From Nocardioides speluncae (GTDB lineage: Bacteria; Actinomycetota; Actinomycetes; Propionibacteriales; Nocardioidaceae): DNA of 64,000 nucleotides. The notes under the pieces are model-generated. The model did no database searches. It worked only from the letters and a program-made list of their open reading frames with translations, and was not told the DNA's origin. The translations under genes and the position numbers were made by a program. Positions 24,913 through 34,231 of this stretch are shown here, piece after piece. Within the stretch, counting starts at the first letter, position 1; every line of letters starts with the position of its first letter. The stretch is taken from positions 186,001 through 250,000 of the forward strand of contig NZ_QEOO01000036.1 of NCBI RefSeq assembly GCF_003121585.1, read 5' to 3'.

Positions 24913-27687
24913 GTGCTCGTCGGGAGGGAACTGGTCGGACGGGAGCGCGAACGGCGTACCGTCGACCGGCTGCTGGCGGCCGCCCGGTCCGGTTCGAGCG
25001 GCGCCCTGGTGGTCGTGGGCGAGGCCGGGATCGGCAAGACCGCGCTGCTGGCCCACGCCCAGGCCATGGCCGGCGACACCGAGATGCAGGTGCTGCACAC
25101 CGTCGGCGTCGAGTCGGAGACCGATCTGCCATTCGGCGGGCTGTCCCGCCTGCTCCGCCCGCTGCTGCCACTGCTCGACAAGATCCCGGAGCCGCAGGCC
25201 GAGGCGCTGTCTCGGGCGCTGGCACTGCGCGCCGGCGCCGCACCGGACCGGTTCGCCGTGGCCGCGTCGGTGCTCAGCCTGGTCTGCCGCGCCGCCGAGG
25301 ACCAGCCGCTGCTGGTGGTCGTCGACGACATGCACCACCTGGACCGGCCCTCGCTCGACGCGGTCTCCTTCGTGGCACGGCGGCTGCTCACCGACGCCGT
25401 AGTGGTGCTGATCGGCGTCCGTCCCGACCTCGGCGTCGAGGAGCTCCTCGGCGACCTCGACCGGCTGGAGCTGAGCGGCCTCGACCTGGCTGCCAGCCGC
25501 CGCCTGGTGTCCGACCGGCCGCTGACCACCGAGCAGCTGCAGCGACTGCACCAGGTCACCGGCGGCAACCCGCTCGCCGTACTCGAGATGGTGGCGCTGC
25601 CGGAGGTGCTGGAACGGGAGGGACCGGGCGGGCCGGTGCCGGAGCTGATCGTCCGGGCGTACGCCGCCCAGCTGGGCAGCCTGGAGCCCGCCGCCCGGAC
25701 GGCGCTGCTGCTCGCGGCCGCCGGCGACGTCGACCTGGCCACGTTGGAGCGGGCCTGCGCGGCCAGCGGCACCCAGATCGCCGCACTCGCCGATGCCGAG
25801 CGGATCCGGCTGCTGGAGGTGGACCCGGTGGCCGGCCAGGTCAGGTTCCGGCACCCGCTGGTCCGGGCCGCGATCTACCAGGCCGCCGACCCGGCCCAGC
25901 GCCGGGGAGCCAACCGGGTGCTGGCCAACGCCCTGACCGACGGAGACCCCGAGCGCCGCGCCTGGCACCTCGCCGAGGCCACGCTCGGGACCGACCCGGA
26001 GGTGGCCGCCGTCCTGCGCGGGGTGGCGGAGTCGGCCGCGAACCGCAGTGCCCACGCCGTCGCGACCCATTACTTCGAGCGGGCCGCCCGCCTCGACACC
26101 GATCCGGTCGGCCGGGCCGACCTGTTGCTGGCCGCCGGTGAGGAGGCCTGGGCAGGCGGGCTCTCCGACCGGGCGGTGGCCCTGCTCGACGAGGCGGGCC
26201 GGAGCGCGGGCGGAGAGGCGGTGCGGACGGCCGCGCTGGCCCACCAGGGCATGGTGCTGGCGCGCTGCGGATCGCTGGAGGACGCCAGCGCGCTGCTCCT
26301 CGAGGCCGGCCGGGCCGCGGGCGCCGACGATCCCGACCAGGCGACCATGCTGCTGGCCGAGCTGGTCTACTCCAACATCTACCTCGGCCACATGGACACC
26401 ATCCGGATCGGCGTCGCCGAGCTGGCCAAGCTGGCCGGGCGGCAGCTGACGGCGCGGGCACGCCGTACCGGCGACCTGGCGTCCGGCATGGGCATGATCA
26501 TCAACGACGACGGAGAGGCGGGGGTGCTCCGGATCCGGCGCGCGGTCGCCGATGCCGCGCTGGACGGCGATCCGGACACCGAGGACGCTGAGTGGCTGAC
26601 CTGGCTGGTCCGCGGTCACCTGTGGCTGCGCGAGACCGGCGTGACCCGGTCGCTGCTGGACACCGTGATCACCCAGGTCCGCTACAGCGCGGCCATCGGC
26701 AGCCTGCCCTACCTGCTGTTCCACGTGGCCCGCGACGACGCGACCACCGACCGCTGGGCGGCCGCCGACGCCACCTACCGTGAGGCGGTCACCCTCGCCC
26801 GGGAGACCGGCCAGCGCACCGAGCTCGGCGCGTCGCTGGCCGGCCTGGCCTGGCTGCTGGCCCGCCAGGGGCGGGAGGCGGAGGCCCGGGTGACGGCCGG
26901 TGACGGCGAGCTCGCCTGCCGGCACAGCCGCAACAACCTGGGCCGGGTCTGGCTGCAGTTCGCGCTCGGTGACCTGGAGGCCGGAATCGGCAACACCGAA
27001 GCTGCGCTGGACCACTATCGCTCCGCGCACGCGCTCACCAGCGAGCTCGGCGTCCGCGACGCCGACCTGTCGCCGGCGCCGGAGGTGGTCGACTGCCTGA
27101 TGCGGACCGGCCAGGAAGAGGCCGCCGTGGCGGAGGCCCGCGGCTTCCAGGCGGTCGCCGCTGCGAAGGGCCAGCCGTGGGCGCTGGCCCGGGCACACCG
27201 TGCGCTCGCCGTCGCCGGAGTGGACCCGGACCACAACTTCACCGCGGCGCTGGCCCTCCACGCCGACACCGCCGAGGTCTACGAGCGGGCACGTACGGCG
27301 CTGGCCTACGGCGCCTACCTGCGCCGGGACCGCCGCCGCAGCGAGGCCCGCGACCACCTCCGTCGCGCGCTCGCCGACTTCGACCGGCTCTCCGCCCGGC
27401 CCTGGGCCGAGGCCGCCGCCACCGAGCTCGCGGCGACCGGGGAGCGGGTGCCTCGGCGCGCCGGCGCGGTCACCCAGCAGCTGACCGCGCAGGAGTTCCA
27501 GGTGGCGCGGCTGCTCGCCGACGGACGCACCACCCGCGAGGCAGCGGCGGCGCTGTTCCTGAGCCCGAAGACCGTCGAGTACCACCTGCGCCACGTCTAC
27601 ATCAAGCTCGGGATCTCGTCGCGGCGGCAGCTCGCCGAGAGCCTCTCGAGCGTCGATCACGCGCGGTCGAGCACCGACCCGGCATGA
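24913..27687 (+). CDS. LAL-type (large ATP-binding LuxR) transcriptional regulator
   Basis: This 924-residue regulator has an N-terminal AAA/STAND ATPase with Walker A VVVGEAGIGKTALL (about 34-47) and Walker B LLVVVDDMHHLD. A long helical TPR-like middle follows, and a C-terminal LuxR HTH at about 855-915 (LTAQEFQVARLLADGRTTREAAAALFLSPKTVEYHLRHVYIKLGI). GTG 24913 gives the usual LAL start (LVGRELVGRERERRTVDRLL); the frame is open farther upstream to 24775 but that part overlaps the divergent methyltransferase. LAL proteins activate catabolic or secondary-metabolite genes in response to ligands. Here the divergent methyltransferase and the downstream PPTase are candidate targets. Confidence 0.9.
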   Translation: MLVGRELVGRERERRTVDRLLAAARSGSSGALVVVGEAGIGKTALLAHAQAMAGDTEMQVLHTVGVESETDLPFGGLSRLLRPLLPLLDKIPEPQAEALSRALALRAGAAPDRFAVAASVLSLVCRAAEDQPLLVVVDDMHHLDRPSLDAVSFVARRLLTDAVVVLIGVRPDLGVEELLGDLDRLELSGLDLAASRRLVSDRPLTTEQLQRLHQVTGGNPLAVLEMVALPEVLEREGPGGPVPELIVRAYAAQLGSLEPAARTALLLAAAGDVDLATLERACAASGTQIAALADAERIRLLEVDPVAGQVRFRHPLVRAAIYQAADPAQRRGANRVLANALTDGDPERRAWHLAEATLGTDPEVAAVLRGVAESAANRSAHAVATHYFERAARLDTDPVGRADLLLAAGEEAWAGGLSDRAVALLDEAGRSAGGEAVRTAALAHQGMVLARCGSLEDASALLLEAGRAAGADDPDQATMLLAELVYSNIYLGHMDTIRIGVAELAKLAGRQLTARARRTGDLASGMGMIINDDGEAGVLRIRRAVADAALDGDPDTEDAEWLTWLVRGHLWLRETGVTRSLLDTVITQVRYSAAIGSLPYLLFHVARDDATTDRWAAADATYREAVTLARETGQRTELGASLAGLAWLLARQGREAEARVTAGDGELACRHSRNNLGRVWLQFALGDLEAGIGNTEAALDHYRSAHALTSELGVRDADLSPAPEVVDCLMRTGQEEAAVAEARGFQAVAAAKGQPWALARAHRALAVAGVDPDHNFTAALALHADTAEVYERARTALAYGAYLRRDRRRSEARDHLRRALADFDRLSARPWAEAAATELAATGERVPRRAGAVTQQLTAQEFQVARLLADGRTTREAAAALFLSPKTVEYHLRHVYIKLGISSRRQLAESLSSVDHARSSTDPA

Positions 27688-27694
27688 TCCGGGC

Positions 27695-28378
27695 ATGACC
27701 GCGCTCGTCGACATCTGGGTTCTCCGCATCACCGGTGCCGCCCTCGACCAAGGGCCGCTGAGCCCGGCCGAGCGGGAGCGGGCAGCCCGCTACCAGCGGC
27801 CCGAGGACGCGGCCCTGTCCGTGGGCGGTGCGCTGCTGGTGCGCACGATCGCGGGCCGTGCACTCGGAGTCGGGCCGGCCGAGGTCCGGGTCGAGCGGGT
27901 TTGCCCCCAGTGCGGTGGTCCCCACGGCGTCCCGCGCGTCGCGGGCGCGCCGTACCTCTCGGTCGCGCACTGCTCCGGCTCGGTCCTGGTCGCCGCCTGC
28001 GCCGGCCACCAGGTCGGCGTCGACGTCGAGGACGCCGCACGCAGCGACATCGGGGACGTGACCGAACAGCTGCTCGCACCGGCCGAGCGGCGGCGGGGCC
28101 TCACCGCCAGCGACCTGCTGCGGTACTGGGTGCGCAAGGAGGCGGTGGTCAAGGCCACCGGCATCGGCCTGTACGCCGACCTCCGGACGGTGCTGGTGAG
28201 CCCACCGGACGCAGCGCCCGCAGTGCTGGCGTACGGACCCGACCCGGAGCAGCGGTTCGCGCTCGCCGACGTCGAACTGCCGGGCGTCCTGTGCTCCGTC
28301 GCGCTCCTGTCCGATCCGCTCACCGACGGCGATCTGTCCGTCACCGTCCACGACGGCGCGGAGCTCCTCGCCCGCTAA
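27695..28378 (+). CDS. 4'-phosphopantetheinyl transferase (Sfp/Gsp type)
   Basis: The enzyme moves phosphopantetheine from CoA to carrier-protein serines. This 227-residue protein has CPQCGGPHGVPRV, YLSVAHCSGSVLVAA, the Mg-binding VGVDVED and the WVRKEAVVKATGIGL block, all in the Sfp-type order. ATG 27695 lies 7 bp after the LuxR stop. No NRPS, PKS or other carrier protein gene is in the window, so it must serve a distant cluster or general targets. Confidence 0.9.
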   Translation: MTALVDIWVLRITGAALDQGPLSPAERERAARYQRPEDAALSVGGALLVRTIAGRALGVGPAEVRVERVCPQCGGPHGVPRVAGAPYLSVAHCSGSVLVAACAGHQVGVDVEDAARSDIGDVTEQLLAPAERRRGLTASDLLRYWVRKEAVVKATGIGLYADLRTVLVSPPDAAPAVLAYGPDPEQRFALADVELPGVLCSVALLSDPLTDGDLSVTVHDGAELLAR

Positions 28379-28381
28379 CCT
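28376..28381 (+). promoter_or_regulatory. -10 box (TAACCT) of the M1 peptidase gene
   Basis: TAACCT overlaps the PPTase stop codon and ends 7 bp before the ATG at 28389. Confidence 0.45.
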
Positions 28382-28388
28382 GACGGCC

Positions 28389-30176
28389 ATGCCTCGCCCG
28401 TATGCCGACGACCCCCATTCCTACGCGCTTCCGAACGAGATCGCGGTGGCACATCTCGCGCTCGACCTCGTCGTCGACTTCGACGACCAGCGGCTGACCG
28501 GAACCGCCGCGTTCGACCTCGACCGCCGCTCGCCCGCCGCCGACCGTGTCATCCTCGACACCTGGCGGCTCGACGTCCTCCGGGTGACGGACGCCGACGG
28601 CGTGGAGCTGCTGTTCGAGCTGGGCGAGCACGACCCCGTGCTCGGCCAGAAGCTGACCATCCGAGTGGGACGGTCCGACCGGGTGGTCGTGCACTACGCC
28701 ACGACCGACGACGCGCGAGCACTCCAGTGGCTGGCGCCTGAGCAGACCGCGTCCGGGAAGCGCTTCCTCTTCACGCAGGGCCAGGCGATCCTCGCCCGCT
28801 CCTGGTTCCCCTGTCAGGACAGCCCGGGCGTGCGAGCGACCTACGACGCTGTCGTCCAGGTGCCCGCCGACCTGCTCGCCGTGATGAGCGCGGAGAACCC
28901 GACCGAGCGCAACGTGGACGGGGTCTACCGCTTCTCGATGCCGACGAAGGTGCCGTCGTACCTCGTCGCTCTGGCGGTCGGCGACCTGGAGTTCCGGCCG
29001 CTCGGCGACCGCACGGGCGTCTACGCCGAGCCGACGGTGGTCGACGCGGCGGCGTGGGAGTTCGCCGAGACCGAACAGATGGTGGAGGCGGCCGAGGGGC
29101 TGTACGGCCCGTACCGCTGGGGCCGTTACGACCTGCTCGTGCTGCCGCCGAGCTTCCCGTACGGCGGCATGGAGAACCCGCGGCTCACCTTCGCGACGCC
29201 GACCATCCTCGCCGGCGACCGCTCGCTGGTGACGCTCGTGGCCCACGAGCTCGCGCACTCGTGGTCGGGCAACCTGGTGACCAACGCAACCTGGGACGAC
29301 CTGTGGCTCAACGAGGGGTTCACGGTCTACTTCGAGACCCGCATCGACGAGGAGGTGTTCGGTCCTGCGTTCACCAGCATGCTCCTCCGCCTCGGGCGTC
29401 AGGAGCTGGACGACGCGATCGCCCAGCTGACCCCGCGCGAGACCTGGCTGGTGGCGGACCTCGCCGGCAAGGATCCGGAAGGCCCGGTGAAGGTGCCGTA
29501 CGAGAAGGGGTCGCTGTTCCTCCGCACCGTCGAGGCGGCGGTCGGGCGGGAGCGGTTCGACGCGTTCCTGCGCGGCTACTTCGACCGGTTCGCGTTCGAG
29601 TCGATGGACACCGAGACCTTCTTGGCCTACCTGCGCAGCGAGCTGCTCGTGCCGGCCGGCGTGACCGACCAGGACCTGCAGATCGAGGCGTGGATCCACG
29701 GCCCCGGCGTACCGAGCAACGAGCCGCACTTCCCGTCGGACGCGTTCGATCGGGTGGACGCCGAGGTCGCCGCGCTGCTCGCCGGCAGCTCCGCCGAGTC
29801 CCTGGCGACGTCGGACTGGGTGAGCCAGCAGTGGGTGCACTTCGTCCGGGCCCTTCCGAACGATCTGGGGACGAAGCGCTTCGACGAGGTCGACGACCTC
29901 TTCCGGTTCAGTGGGAGCGGCAACATCGAGGTCGCTACCGCCTGGCTGGAGAAGGCGATCGAGTCCGGCTACCTGTTCGAGCGCCCAGCGGTCGACCAGG
30001 CGATGTTCGACTTCCTGTCTCGCCACGGTCGGGCGCTGTACATCAAGAAGGTCTACGCCAAGCTGGCCGCGACGTCCGCGGGGCTCGAGCGTGCTCGCGC
30101 CGTCTACGCGACTTGCCGGGCGTCGTACCACTCGGTGTCGCAGGGTGTGATCGACCGCATCGTCGGCCGACCATGA
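28389..30176 (+). CDS. M1 family zinc aminopeptidase (LTA4H/aminopeptidase B-like)
   Basis: This 595-residue metallopeptidase has the exopeptidase motif GGMENPRLTF, the zinc motif H286-E-x2-H290 (HELAHSW) and the third ligand E309 in LWLNEGFTVYFE. The N-terminal beta domain, catalytic domain and helical C-terminal domain (ending SVSQGVIDRIVG) fit the leukotriene-A4-hydrolase-like M1 subgroup. There is no signal peptide, so it is likely cytoplasmic and used in peptide turnover. The gene is monocistronic in appearance. Confidence 0.93.
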   Translation: MPRPYADDPHSYALPNEIAVAHLALDLVVDFDDQRLTGTAAFDLDRRSPAADRVILDTWRLDVLRVTDADGVELLFELGEHDPVLGQKLTIRVGRSDRVVVHYATTDDARALQWLAPEQTASGKRFLFTQGQAILARSWFPCQDSPGVRATYDAVVQVPADLLAVMSAENPTERNVDGVYRFSMPTKVPSYLVALAVGDLEFRPLGDRTGVYAEPTVVDAAAWEFAETEQMVEAAEGLYGPYRWGRYDLLVLPPSFPYGGMENPRLTFATPTILAGDRSLVTLVAHELAHSWSGNLVTNATWDDLWLNEGFTVYFETRIDEEVFGPAFTSMLLRLGRQELDDAIAQLTPRETWLVADLAGKDPEGPVKVPYEKGSLFLRTVEAAVGRERFDAFLRGYFDRFAFESMDTETFLAYLRSELLVPAGVTDQDLQIEAWIHGPGVPSNEPHFPSDAFDRVDAEVAALLAGSSAESLATSDWVSQQWVHFVRALPNDLGTKRFDEVDDLFRFSGSGNIEVATAWLEKAIESGYLFERPAVDQAMFDFLSRHGRALYIKKVYAKLAATSAGLERARAVYATCRASYHSVSQGVIDRIVGRP

Positions 30177-30242
30177 GCCTGGCCGACCTCCGAAATCACG
30201 CATCTCATGCCTGACCTCCGCAGCGCCAGCCGCAACGATCGC

Positions 30243-30248
30243 TACGGT
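30243..30248 (+). promoter_or_regulatory. -10 box (TACGGT) of the BrkB-like gene
   Basis: TACGGT ends 6 bp before the ATG at 30255, which supports that start over an upstream ATG at 30207. Confidence 0.5.
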
Positions 30249-30254
30249 AGGCGC

Positions 30255-31415
30255 ATGGTTGACCGGGCGGACGCGGACGACCGCTCCGACCCCGACACCG
30301 TCCCCGTGATGAAACCCGAGACCAAACCGAAGACCCAGTCCCAGGCCCAGCCCACGGCCCAGCCTCAGGCCCAGCCCAAGGCGCAGCCGAAGACTGAGCC
30401 GAAGACTGGGCCGACTGAGCCGAAGGTCGAACCGGCGGCGGGCGGGTACAGCCGCGCCCTGCCCAAGGCCGAGCCGAGGGCGGACGACCTGACCCGCTCG
30501 GTCTTCACGCGGGTCCGCCGCGACATCTGGCGGCTGATCGTGGCGACGGCCGCGTCCTGCATGCGCTACCGGGTGACCGGGCTCGCGGCGGAGGCGGCGT
30601 TCTTCGCGATCCTGTCGATCCCGCCGCTGGTCTTCGCGCTCGCGGGCGCGATCGGCTACGTCGCCGACCGGTTCTCCGCGGCCCAGGTGGAGGACGTCCG
30701 GCAGGCGGTGATCGACCTGTCCGAGCGGGCGCTGACCGACGCGGCCGCGGAGAAGATCATCGTGCCGACCATGGACAGCGTCCTGCAGGGCGGCCGCTTC
30801 GACGTGATCTCGATCGGTTTCGTGCTCGCGCTGTGGTCCGGCTCCCGAGCCCTCAACGTCTTCGTCGACACGATCACGATCATGCACGGGCTGGGCGGCC
30901 ACCGCGGGATCGTGAAGACCCGGGCCCTGTCGTTCCTGCTGTACGTCCTCGGGCTGATCACCGGGATGGTCTCGATCCCGCTGATCGTGGCCGGCCCGTC
31001 GCTGGTCGACCACTGGCTGCCGGATCGGGTCGACTTCCTCAACCGGCTCTACTGGCCGACGGTCGTGGTGCTGTGCATCTGCTTCCTCGCGACGCTGTAC
31101 CACGTGAGCGTGCCGGTGCGGACAAGCTGGAGCTTCAACCTGCCGGGCGCGACGTTCTCGTTCATGTGCTGGGTGCTCGGCTCCTACCTGCTGCGCGAGG
31201 TGCTGACCGCGACCGCCGCCGACAGCAAGTCGATCTACGGACCGCTCGCCGCGCCGATCGCCGTACTCATCTGGCTGTACCTGCTCTCGATCGCGGTGCT
31301 GATCGGTGCGGCCGTGAACGCCGCCTTCGACACCGTGTTCCCGCAGAGCACGACGACGCGCGCACGACTTGAGCTCGTGCAGCGTCTGAAGTCCCGGATC
31401 ACCATGAAAGACTGA
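30255..31415 (+). CDS. YihY/BrkB family membrane protein with low-complexity N-terminus
   Basis: This 386-residue protein has a cytoplasmic N-terminus of about 75 residues rich in K, Q, A and P, with repeated AQP and KPK-type units. Six predicted membrane helices of the YihY/BrkB fold follow; key segments are GLAAEAAFFAILSIPPLVFAL and SWSFNLPGATFSFMCWVLGSYLL, and SKSIYGPLAAPIAVLIWLYL near the end. The family's transport role is unsettled despite the old RNase BN name. It is followed within 6 bp by a small anchored protein and then the K+ transport genes. Confidence 0.9.
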   Translation: MVDRADADDRSDPDTVPVMKPETKPKTQSQAQPTAQPQAQPKAQPKTEPKTGPTEPKVEPAAGGYSRALPKAEPRADDLTRSVFTRVRRDIWRLIVATAASCMRYRVTGLAAEAAFFAILSIPPLVFALAGAIGYVADRFSAAQVEDVRQAVIDLSERALTDAAAEKIIVPTMDSVLQGGRFDVISIGFVLALWSGSRALNVFVDTITIMHGLGGHRGIVKTRALSFLLYVLGLITGMVSIPLIVAGPSLVDHWLPDRVDFLNRLYWPTVVVLCICFLATLYHVSVPVRTSWSFNLPGATFSFMCWVLGSYLLREVLTATAADSKSIYGPLAAPIAVLIWLYLLSIAVLIGAAVNAAFDTVFPQSTTTRARLELVQRLKSRITMKD

Positions 31416-31420
31416 CGCCT

Positions 31421-31768
31421 GTGGCCAACGTGAACCTGCCTGCCCCGATCCTGGTCGCCGGTGGCGCTCTCTGTCTGCTGGGCGGCTATCTGATCGGCGT
31501 CGTTGCGGGCCCCGACACGCCCGACCGCACCACCGGCACCGTCACCTCCTGGGAGGCGTCGAAGGGCCGGCTCTGCCTGTCAGGCGACAACGTCGCCGAC
31601 CAGGACGGCGCCGACGAGGACGGCACGCTCTGCGGCCGCTGGCAGCGTACGGCGGGCGCCAAGACGCCGCGCGAGGGCGATACGTTCCGCTTCGTCTCGG
31701 TGCAGCGGCCGGGGAAGTCCGAGGACGACCCGGACCAGGTGGTCATCTACGGCGACGTGGTCGACTAG
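31421..31768 (+). CDS. small membrane-anchored hypothetical protein
   Basis: This 115-residue protein starts at a GTG, has one N-terminal membrane helix (ILVAGGALCLLGGYLIGVVAG, written here only in part as residues about 9-29) and an acidic external domain with two cysteines (GRLCLSGDNVADQ and DGTLCGRWQ) that could pair. No family is recognised. It lies 6 bp after the BrkB-like gene and 10 bp before the K+ channel gene, so it may be co-transcribed with either. Confidence 0.65.
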   Translation: MANVNLPAPILVAGGALCLLGGYLIGVVAGPDTPDRTTGTVTSWEASKGRLCLSGDNVADQDGADEDGTLCGRWQRTAGAKTPREGDTFRFVSVQRPGKSEDDPDQVVIYGDVVD

Positions 31769-31771
31769 CGT
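31766..31771 (+). promoter_or_regulatory. -10 box (TAGCGT) of the K+ channel operon
   Basis: TAGCGT overlaps the stop codon of the small protein and ends 7 bp before the GTG at 31779. Confidence 0.45.
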
Positions 31772-31778
31772 CAACCCC

Positions 31779-32873
31779 GTGGCCGTCCCCTTCAGCGAGC
31801 GCACCCACGGCCGGGTAGCGCTGCCCGACCCGGCTCGCTCGCCGTGGTGGGAGCTGGGCCGGCGACTGCTCGCCGCGCTGGCGATCCTGGTCGGCACCGT
31901 GCTCCTGGTCTACTTCGACCGCAGCGGCTACCGCGACGGCAACGACCCGCTGCACGACTACAGGGTCGATCTGCTCGACTCGATCTACTACACGACCGTC
32001 ACCCTCAGCACGACCGGGTACGGCGACATCGCGCCGGTCTCCGAGCGGGCGCGGATGGTCAACGCGTTCGTCATCACCCCGTTTCGCATCGGCTTCCTCG
32101 TGCTGCTGATCGGCACCACCCTGGAGGTACTCGCCTCGCGGGGACGGGAGATGTTCCGGATCGCCCAGTGGAGGAAGAAGATGAGTTCCCAGGACCACGT
32201 CGTGGTGATCGGCTACGGCACCAAGGGCCGAGCGGCCGTCGAGACCCTGGTCAGCAACGGCTGGCAGCGCAGCTCGATCGTCGTCGTCGACCCCGACGCG
32301 ACGGCTCTCGAGGAGGCCCATACCGACGAGCTCGCGGTGATCGTCGGCGACGCGACCAGGCGAGAGGTGCTGCGCCGCGCCGGAGCCGCGCGGGCCAGCC
32401 AGGTCATCATCACCACCGACCGCGACGACTCCAACGTGCTGGCCACGCTGACGGTCCGCCAGCTCAACCCGGACGCGTGGATCGTGGTGTCGGCCCGCGA
32501 GCAGGAGAACGTCGAGCTGATGCGGCAGAGCGGCGCCAGCTCGGTGGTCACCTCGTCGGACGCGGTGGGCCGGCTCCTCGGCCTCTCCACGGTCTCGCCG
32601 GCCCTCGGTGAGGTGATGGAGGACCTGCTGACCTACGGGGTCGGCCTGGAGGTCGCCGAGCGCGACCTGCTGGTTAACGAGGTCGGCAAGCAGCCCCAGT
32701 CGCTGCCGGACCAGGTGATCGCGGTGATTCGCGACGAGCGTGTGTACCGCTACTTCGACCCGGTCGTCACCATGCTTGCGCGCGGCGACCGGCTGATCGT
32801 CGTCCGCTCCGCGAAGGAGCTGCCCTGGGCACCCCGCCCCGGCACCCACGACGAGGACCTGGCCGTCGAATGA
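31779..32873 (+). CDS. RCK-type potassium channel
   Basis: This 364-residue channel has two membrane helices (about 28-46 and 94-113) around a pore loop with the K+ selectivity filter T79-G-Y-G-D83 in TVTLSTTGYGD. A TrkA-N/RCK domain follows (VVVIGYGTKGRAAVETL, VVVDPDATALEEA, ADELAVIVGDATRREVL-like segment) and a TrkA-C-like end (residues about 275-350). The GxGxxG motif implies NAD(H) or nucleotide gating. The GTG start lies after a -10 box. Its stop overlaps the trkH ATG, so channel and transporter are made together. Confidence 0.92.
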   Translation: MAVPFSERTHGRVALPDPARSPWWELGRRLLAALAILVGTVLLVYFDRSGYRDGNDPLHDYRVDLLDSIYYTTVTLSTTGYGDIAPVSERARMVNAFVITPFRIGFLVLLIGTTLEVLASRGREMFRIAQWRKKMSSQDHVVVIGYGTKGRAAVETLVSNGWQRSSIVVVDPDATALEEAHTDELAVIVGDATRREVLRRAGAARASQVIITTDRDDSNVLATLTVRQLNPDAWIVVSAREQENVELMRQSGASSVVTSSDAVGRLLGLSTVSPALGEVMEDLLTYGVGLEVAERDLLVNEVGKQPQSLPDQVIAVIRDERVYRYFDPVVTMLARGDRLIVVRSAKELPWAPRPGTHDEDLAVE

Positions 32874-34213
32874 GCAACGGCGCGCACTGGATCATGGCCC
32901 GCCCGTCCCGGGTCGTCGTGGTCTCGTTCGCGGGCTTCCTGGCTCTTGGCACGCTGATCCTGCTGCTACCGGTCTCGCGCGCCGGTGACGACGGCAGCGG
33001 CGCGCCGTTCATCGTCGCTATATTCACCGCCACCGGGGCCAGCTGTGGGGCACTCACGATCGTCGACACCGCGACGTACTGGAGCACCTTCGGCCAGGTC
33101 GTGATCCTGGCGCTGATCCAGCTCGGCGGCTTCGGCATCATGGCGCTCGCCTCGCTGCTCGGGCTGGCGGTATCGCGGCGGATGGGGCTGCGCTGGCGGC
33201 TGACCGCTGCCGAGGAGACCCAGACGGTCGGGCTCGGCGACGTCCGCACGGTGCTCACCGGCGTATTCAAGGTGACGCTGGTGATCGAGGCCGTGCTTGC
33301 ACTGATCCTGACGCTGCGATTCTGGCTGGGGCACGACCAGAGCCTCGGCCGGGCGCTCTGGCATGGCGTGTTCCACTCGATCTCTGCCTTCAACAACGCC
33401 GGCTACGCGCTCTACACCAACAACATGGTCGACTTCGTCGACGACCCGTGGATCATCATCCCGATCGGTCTCGGCTGCACCCTCGGGGCGCTCGGCTTCC
33501 CGGTGATCTTCGAGCTGATGCGCCGTACGCCGCGCCGGCGGTGGAGCCTGAACACCCGGATGACGCTGTGGGGCACCGCAGTGATGATGCTGGGCGGCGG
33601 CGTCTGCGTCACGATCTTCGAGTGGAGCAACCCGGCCACCATGGGTGAGCTCGACCTCGGCGGGAAGCTGCTGGCCGGGTTCTTCCAGCCGGCGACCGCG
33701 CGCACGGCCGGCTTCAACTCGATCGACTACGCCCAGGCCCACGAGGAGACGCTGCTGGTCACCGACATCGTGATGTTCGTCGGCGGCGGCTCTGCCAGCA
33801 CCGCCGGCGGAATCAAGGTCACGACGTTCTTCCTGCTGCTGTTCGTGATCCTGGCCGAGGTGCGCGGCGACGCCAACGTCACGATCGGCGACCGCCGGAT
33901 CGACCCGCGTGCCCAGCGGCAGGCGCTGACCGTCGCGCTGGTCGGGGTCGCGGTGGTGGTCGCGCCGACGCTGGTGCTGATGGCGATGAGCGACCAGTCG
34001 CTCAGCAAGGTGCTGTTCGAGGTGATCTCGGCGTTCGGCACGGTCGGGGCGTCGAGCGGCGTCACTGCCGAGTTACCGGCCGCCGGGCACCTGATCCTCA
34101 TATTCTTGATGTTCCTGGGCCGCGTGGGCTCGATCTCGCTGGTCTCCGCGCTGGCGCTGCGCGACCAGTACCGTGCATACGAGTATCCGGAAGGACGGCC
34201 CCTCATTGGCTAG
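32870..34213 (+). CDS. trkH: TrkH/KtrB family potassium uptake protein
   Basis: This 447-residue transporter has repeated membrane-pore-membrane units with the filter-like segments TATGASCGALTIVDT, SAFNNAGYALY, PATARTAGFNSIDY and SAFGTVGASSGVT; each carries the conserved glycine that lines the K+ path. ATG 32870 overlaps the channel stop (ATGA). It is followed 8 bp later by the TrkA-type regulator, giving a complete Ktr/Trk system. Confidence 0.93.
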   Translation: MSNGAHWIMARPSRVVVVSFAGFLALGTLILLLPVSRAGDDGSGAPFIVAIFTATGASCGALTIVDTATYWSTFGQVVILALIQLGGFGIMALASLLGLAVSRRMGLRWRLTAAEETQTVGLGDVRTVLTGVFKVTLVIEAVLALILTLRFWLGHDQSLGRALWHGVFHSISAFNNAGYALYTNNMVDFVDDPWIIIPIGLGCTLGALGFPVIFELMRRTPRRRWSLNTRMTLWGTAVMMLGGGVCVTIFEWSNPATMGELDLGGKLLAGFFQPATARTAGFNSIDYAQAHEETLLVTDIVMFVGGGSASTAGGIKVTTFFLLLFVILAEVRGDANVTIGDRRIDPRAQRQALTVALVGVAVVVAPTLVLMAMSDQSLSKVLFEVISAFGTVGASSGVTAELPAAGHLILIFLMFLGRVGSISLVSALALRDQYRAYEYPEGRPLIG

Positions 34214-34231
34214 GTACGACGTTGGCTAGGT
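34206..34231 (+). repeat. 10-bp direct repeat at the trkH/trkA junction
   Basis: TTGGCTAGGT occurs at 34206-34215 and 34222-34231 (16-bp period). Each copy contains a TTG; the second is the likely trkA start and the first would start a 7-codon ORF. It looks like a small tandem duplication of the start region. Confidence 0.6.

Noticed and set aside
24868..27732. 954-codon minus-strand ORF opposite the LAL regulator
   Set aside because: Low-complexity, Arg/Gly/Val-rich translation without motifs; shadow of the LuxR gene.
30300..30440. Short AQP/KPK repeats as a variable-number coding repeat
   Set aside because: The units are irregular and are better described as a disordered low-complexity tail of the BrkB-like protein.
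28341..31103. 920-codon minus-strand ORF opposite the M1 peptidase and BrkB genes
   Set aside because: It spans two clearly coding plus-strand genes and has only biased composition.
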